Positions 61,996 to 64,000 of a stretch of 64,000 nucleotides of DNA are shown in pieces. The stretch is from contig JAFEGW010000004.1 in assembly GCA_018239715.1 (NCBI GenBank), forward strand, positions 169,799 to 233,798. Direction: 5' to 3'. The DNA comes from Verrucomicrobiota bacterium. Lineage in GTDB: Bacteria; Chlamydiota; Chlamydiia; Chlamydiales; Rhabdochlamydiaceae. Each line of letters starts with the position of its first letter. Position 1 is the stretch's first letter. The position numbers and the translations under genes are program-made. Under the pieces are notes generated by a model. The model was not told the DNA's origin and searched no databases. It saw only the letters and a list, made by a program, of their open reading frames with translations.

Positions 61996-62751
61996 TTAGA
62001 AACGATAACCGATGGTGCTGCGGCCGCCGAAGTAGTTGCGAGAAATTTCGCTACCATGCAAGTAGATGTCAAACGGCTCGAGACGGATATCCCAATGTCT
62101 CTTAGGCCCGAAACGGAACGTAATAGGGACGCTCACATCGACTCCGCCTACCACTGATCCCCAATGGTGATGTCGGTGGCTGACAGGTCCGCCGATGATC
62201 CCTTTCAAGTTCACGCCCATGTTGAAGACGCTGTTGAACTCATGGTCATAGAGAAATCCGAACACACCGTAAACAATGCCTGCTTTTTGGCCTTCATGAT
62301 GACGGTGTTCATTATCTTCCAACCATCCACTGCGCTCTCTTCCTAAATCTTTAAAGAAACCGACTCCCAAGAAGGGGGTTACATGGTCTACTCCATTGTA
62401 GAAGTAATTATATCCCATGCGAAGCTCAGCTTCTCCAATACGTACGCCCCGATGATGGCTGTTATTGGAAAGGGCTGGCTGTATCCATCCTTCCACGCCC
62501 ACATAAAAAGCATCTGTCTGAATCCGCTCGTAAACCTGATGCCAGGGAGTGAAGACAGCAATACGGTTATGGTACTCTATATATTGGGGTTGGGCAGCTT
62601 GTTCCGTTTGCATTTGCTGCATTTGGCCATTATTCATTGGGCCGTTTTTAGATTGTGATGGAGTGTTGGCTTGAGCAACTTCATCTGCAAAAGTCAGGGA
62701 CGTCAATACCAGCATTGTAGGAAGCATCGCTTTCAAATACGCATGTCTCAT
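61996..62751 (-). CDS. Small outer-membrane beta-barrel protein, paralogue
   Basis: 251 aa from ATG 62751, AAGGAG 7 nt upstream; the frame is open further but without a site. Signal peptide LKAMLPTMLVLTSLTFADEV, then a Gln/Asn-rich linker (~26-55). The barrel shares IGEAELRMGYNYF, HVTPFLGVGFFKDL, FNMGVNLK and GGRSTIGYRF with the 214-aa protein. The terminal Phe fits BAM-dependent insertion. The two genes and their terminators appear to be one tandem duplication. Confidence 0.82.
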   Translation of the reverse strand: MRHAYLKAMLPTMLVLTSLTFADEVAQANTPSQSKNGPMNNGQMQQMQTEQAAQPQYIEYHNRIAVFTPWHQVYERIQTDAFYVGVEGWIQPALSNNSHHRGVRIGEAELRMGYNYFYNGVDHVTPFLGVGFFKDLGRERSGWLEDNEHRHHEGQKAGIVYGVFGFLYDHEFNSVFNMGVNLKGIIGGPVSHRHHHWGSVVGGVDVSVPITFRFGPKRHWDIRLEPFDIYLHGSEISRNYFGGRSTIGYRF

Positions 62752-62797
62752 GTTTAATCTCCTTGTGAGCATGATTATTCCCACCTTAAACTTAAAA

Positions 62798-63943
62798 TTA
62801 ATTTTTAGCATTAAAAATGTTAATCTTGTAAACATATTGCTGAAAAGAAGCATCCTTTTTAACAGCATCATAGATTGGATCTTGCAGAAGCTTCTCCACA
62901 TTCCCTTCACTAAAATGGGAGGCCGTTTCGAGCCAAGCCCCTGCAAAAACCGGCTGATTCAAACCGGCAAAAGCTTTCGAATTCAAAGCAGCTGTCTCAT
63001 AGGAAGGATCGATGTCATAGATTTCTCGGGAGTATTTCTCCACGAGAGTGTAGTTTTTCCGCTGAAAGGCCAATTTGCAAAGGAGCCCTTTGCCTTGTTT
63101 CAGATGCTCGGGGTCGGCACTGAGTAGCAGCTCGTATGATTTCTGATCCTCTTTTTCTTGCACATAGACCTTGGCAAGAGATTCTATCGCTAAGTGTTGG
63201 ACATGGCGGTCTTTTGTCTTGAGCAGTTTTTTTAAGAGAGCTTTTGCGCTTTCAAGGTTGTTCTCCTTCATCGCTTCCACCCCTCTCATGTAAAGGCTGA
63301 AAGGCGTGCCCTCTGACGGCTTTAGCTCTCGAAGCAATTGGAAATGTTGAAATCCAAAAATGCCGAGCAAAATTCCGAAAAAGACAAACCCCTGATAACA
63401 GAGATAAGGAACTGCCGCAGCAGCAAAGATAAGTCCTAGGATGACGCTGGCCCGTGTCCCGCTTTCCCCCCACTTCCTCTCCAGCAGATAGCGGGCTAGA
63501 TGTCCCCCATCCAAAGGAGCAACGGGGATTAAGTTCAGCAAACACCACAAAATATTCAGCCGCATGGTCACATATAAAAAATATTGGATATAGGGATGAC
63601 CTTCAAAAACATTCCATTTCAAAAAAGCATAAGAGAGGACAATCAGGACGCTTTCGAGCAAAGGGCCGTTCAAAGTCACCAAAAAATGTTGTCTCGGCGT
63701 CATTCTCAAGCCGTTGTATTCAGCTCTCCCTCCGAAGGCTTCCAAAACGATGGCAGGACTTGCCCCAAAATACAAGGCCGTTAATGCATGCCCGTATTCA
63801 TGAATCAGAAGGCTCAAAGTAAAAACAATTCCCACGATCATGCTCTCCATCGAGATATCCCGATACAGATTCGTCACCAGCAGCAGAAAGATCCAAAAAG
63901 TCGGCTGGATATAAACAGGAATATTTAAAAATCTAAAATGCAA
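62798..63943 (-). CDS. M50 site-2 protease with C-terminal TPR-like repeats
   Basis: 381 aa starting at TTG 63943, which has GGGGG 5 nt upstream; the next Met is after the first helix, so TTG is chosen. Zinc motif HEYGH at residues 48-52 (LSLLIHEYGHALTALYFG) and NLIPVAPLDGGHLARYL near 145-160 with the third ligand. Six or so helices to ~205, then a soluble ~175-residue tail of helical repeats (MKENNLESAKALLKKLLKTK, LAFQRKNYTLVEKYSREIYD). No PDZ domain, unlike RseP, so this is the second, different M50 protease in the window. Substrate unknown. Confidence 0.87.
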   Translation of the reverse strand: MHFRFLNIPVYIQPTFWIFLLLVTNLYRDISMESMIVGIVFTLSLLIHEYGHALTALYFGASPAIVLEAFGGRAEYNGLRMTPRQHFLVTLNGPLLESVLIVLSYAFLKWNVFEGHPYIQYFLYVTMRLNILWCLLNLIPVAPLDGGHLARYLLERKWGESGTRASVILGLIFAAAAVPYLCYQGFVFFGILLGIFGFQHFQLLRELKPSEGTPFSLYMRGVEAMKENNLESAKALLKKLLKTKDRHVQHLAIESLAKVYVQEKEDQKSYELLLSADPEHLKQGKGLLCKLAFQRKNYTLVEKYSREIYDIDPSYETAALNSKAFAGLNQPVFAGAWLETASHFSEGNVEKLLQDPIYDAVKKDASFQQYVYKINIFNAKN

Positions 63944-64000
63944 AAGAACCCCCTATCGTCGAGCTATTCTAATTAGATGAATCTATCCCGATAATCTAAA

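Noticed and set aside
1..64000. CRISPR arrays, rRNA, tRNA or complete insertion sequences
   Set aside because: No regularly spaced direct repeats, rRNA signatures, tRNA T-loops or transposase motifs were seen; the XerC gene is the chromosomal dimer-resolution type in its conserved place and not a phage integrase.

Overview
The window is from a chlamydia-like bacterium (order Chlamydiales, outside Chlamydiaceae). Three gene blocks keep the order I know from Chlamydia trachomatis: hrcA-grpE-dnaK; the ATP/ADP translocase, a CT066-position gene, ytgABCD, rseP and lepA; and xerC / ABC-F / RNase Z / lon / tsaB / rpsU / dnaJ. Expansion of MOMP-like beta-barrel porins, a large NAD-type glutamate dehydrogenase and many eukaryote-like domains fit an amoeba-associated lineage such as Waddliaceae or Criblamydiaceae. 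The genus is inference only.

Layout. 1-2.7 kb: a leucine-rich-repeat protein cut by the window edge and an ABC exporter. 3-10 kb: a beta-propeller protein fused to a BMT5-like Rossmann domain, glutamate dehydrogenase, an F-box protein and a small unknown. 10.1-13.7 kb: the HrcA-controlled heat-shock operon behind a CIRCE operator. 13.8-17.6 kb: three tandem porins. 17.9-31.2 kb: nucleotide parasitism (NTT), the metal importer YtgABCD with its built-in DtxR-type repressor, RseP, a membrane-anchored ubiquitin-specific protease, LepA and an exported cyclophilin. A 161-bp palindromic MITE-like element sits on the end of ytgD. 31.4-38 kb: an exported 2H phosphoesterase, XerC, an ABC-F ATPase, a fourth porin and an unknown membrane protein. 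38.1-45.1 kb: RNase Z, rhomboid, nucleotidyltransferase and Lon on the minus strand, then tsaB, rpsU and dnaJ on the plus strand; dnaJ has its own CIRCE-like operator. 45.1-51.4 kb: an accessory zone in which copies of the 3' ends of dnaJ and of glycyl-tRNA synthetase reappear downstream of inserted genes. 51.4-64 kb: muropeptide recycling (NamZ plus M19 dipeptidase), a proline-rich unknown cluster with a stop-interrupted paralogue, a fifth porin, an exported thioredoxin reductase-thioredoxin fusion, a DUF4143 ATPase, two small outer-membrane barrels and a site-2 protease.

Together the genes describe an obligate intracellular lifestyle: energy and metal uptake, a porin-rich envelope, protein quality control under heat-shock control, and a set of candidate host-directed proteins. 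Three of these carry ubiquitin-pathway-like modules: an F-box, a USP-type deubiquitinase, and a U-box/RING-like N-terminus fused to a GH13 glucan enzyme.

The observations I rate highest are the paired 3'-end duplications at dnaJ and glyS, which suggest a repeated mode of gene insertion; the U-box-GH13 and propeller-BMT5 fusions; the dnaJ CIRCE-like site; the MITE-like palindrome; and a set of core genes whose -10 box lies only 6-8 nt before the start codon, as expected for leaderless mRNAs. I saw no rRNA, tRNA, CRISPR array or complete insertion sequence.
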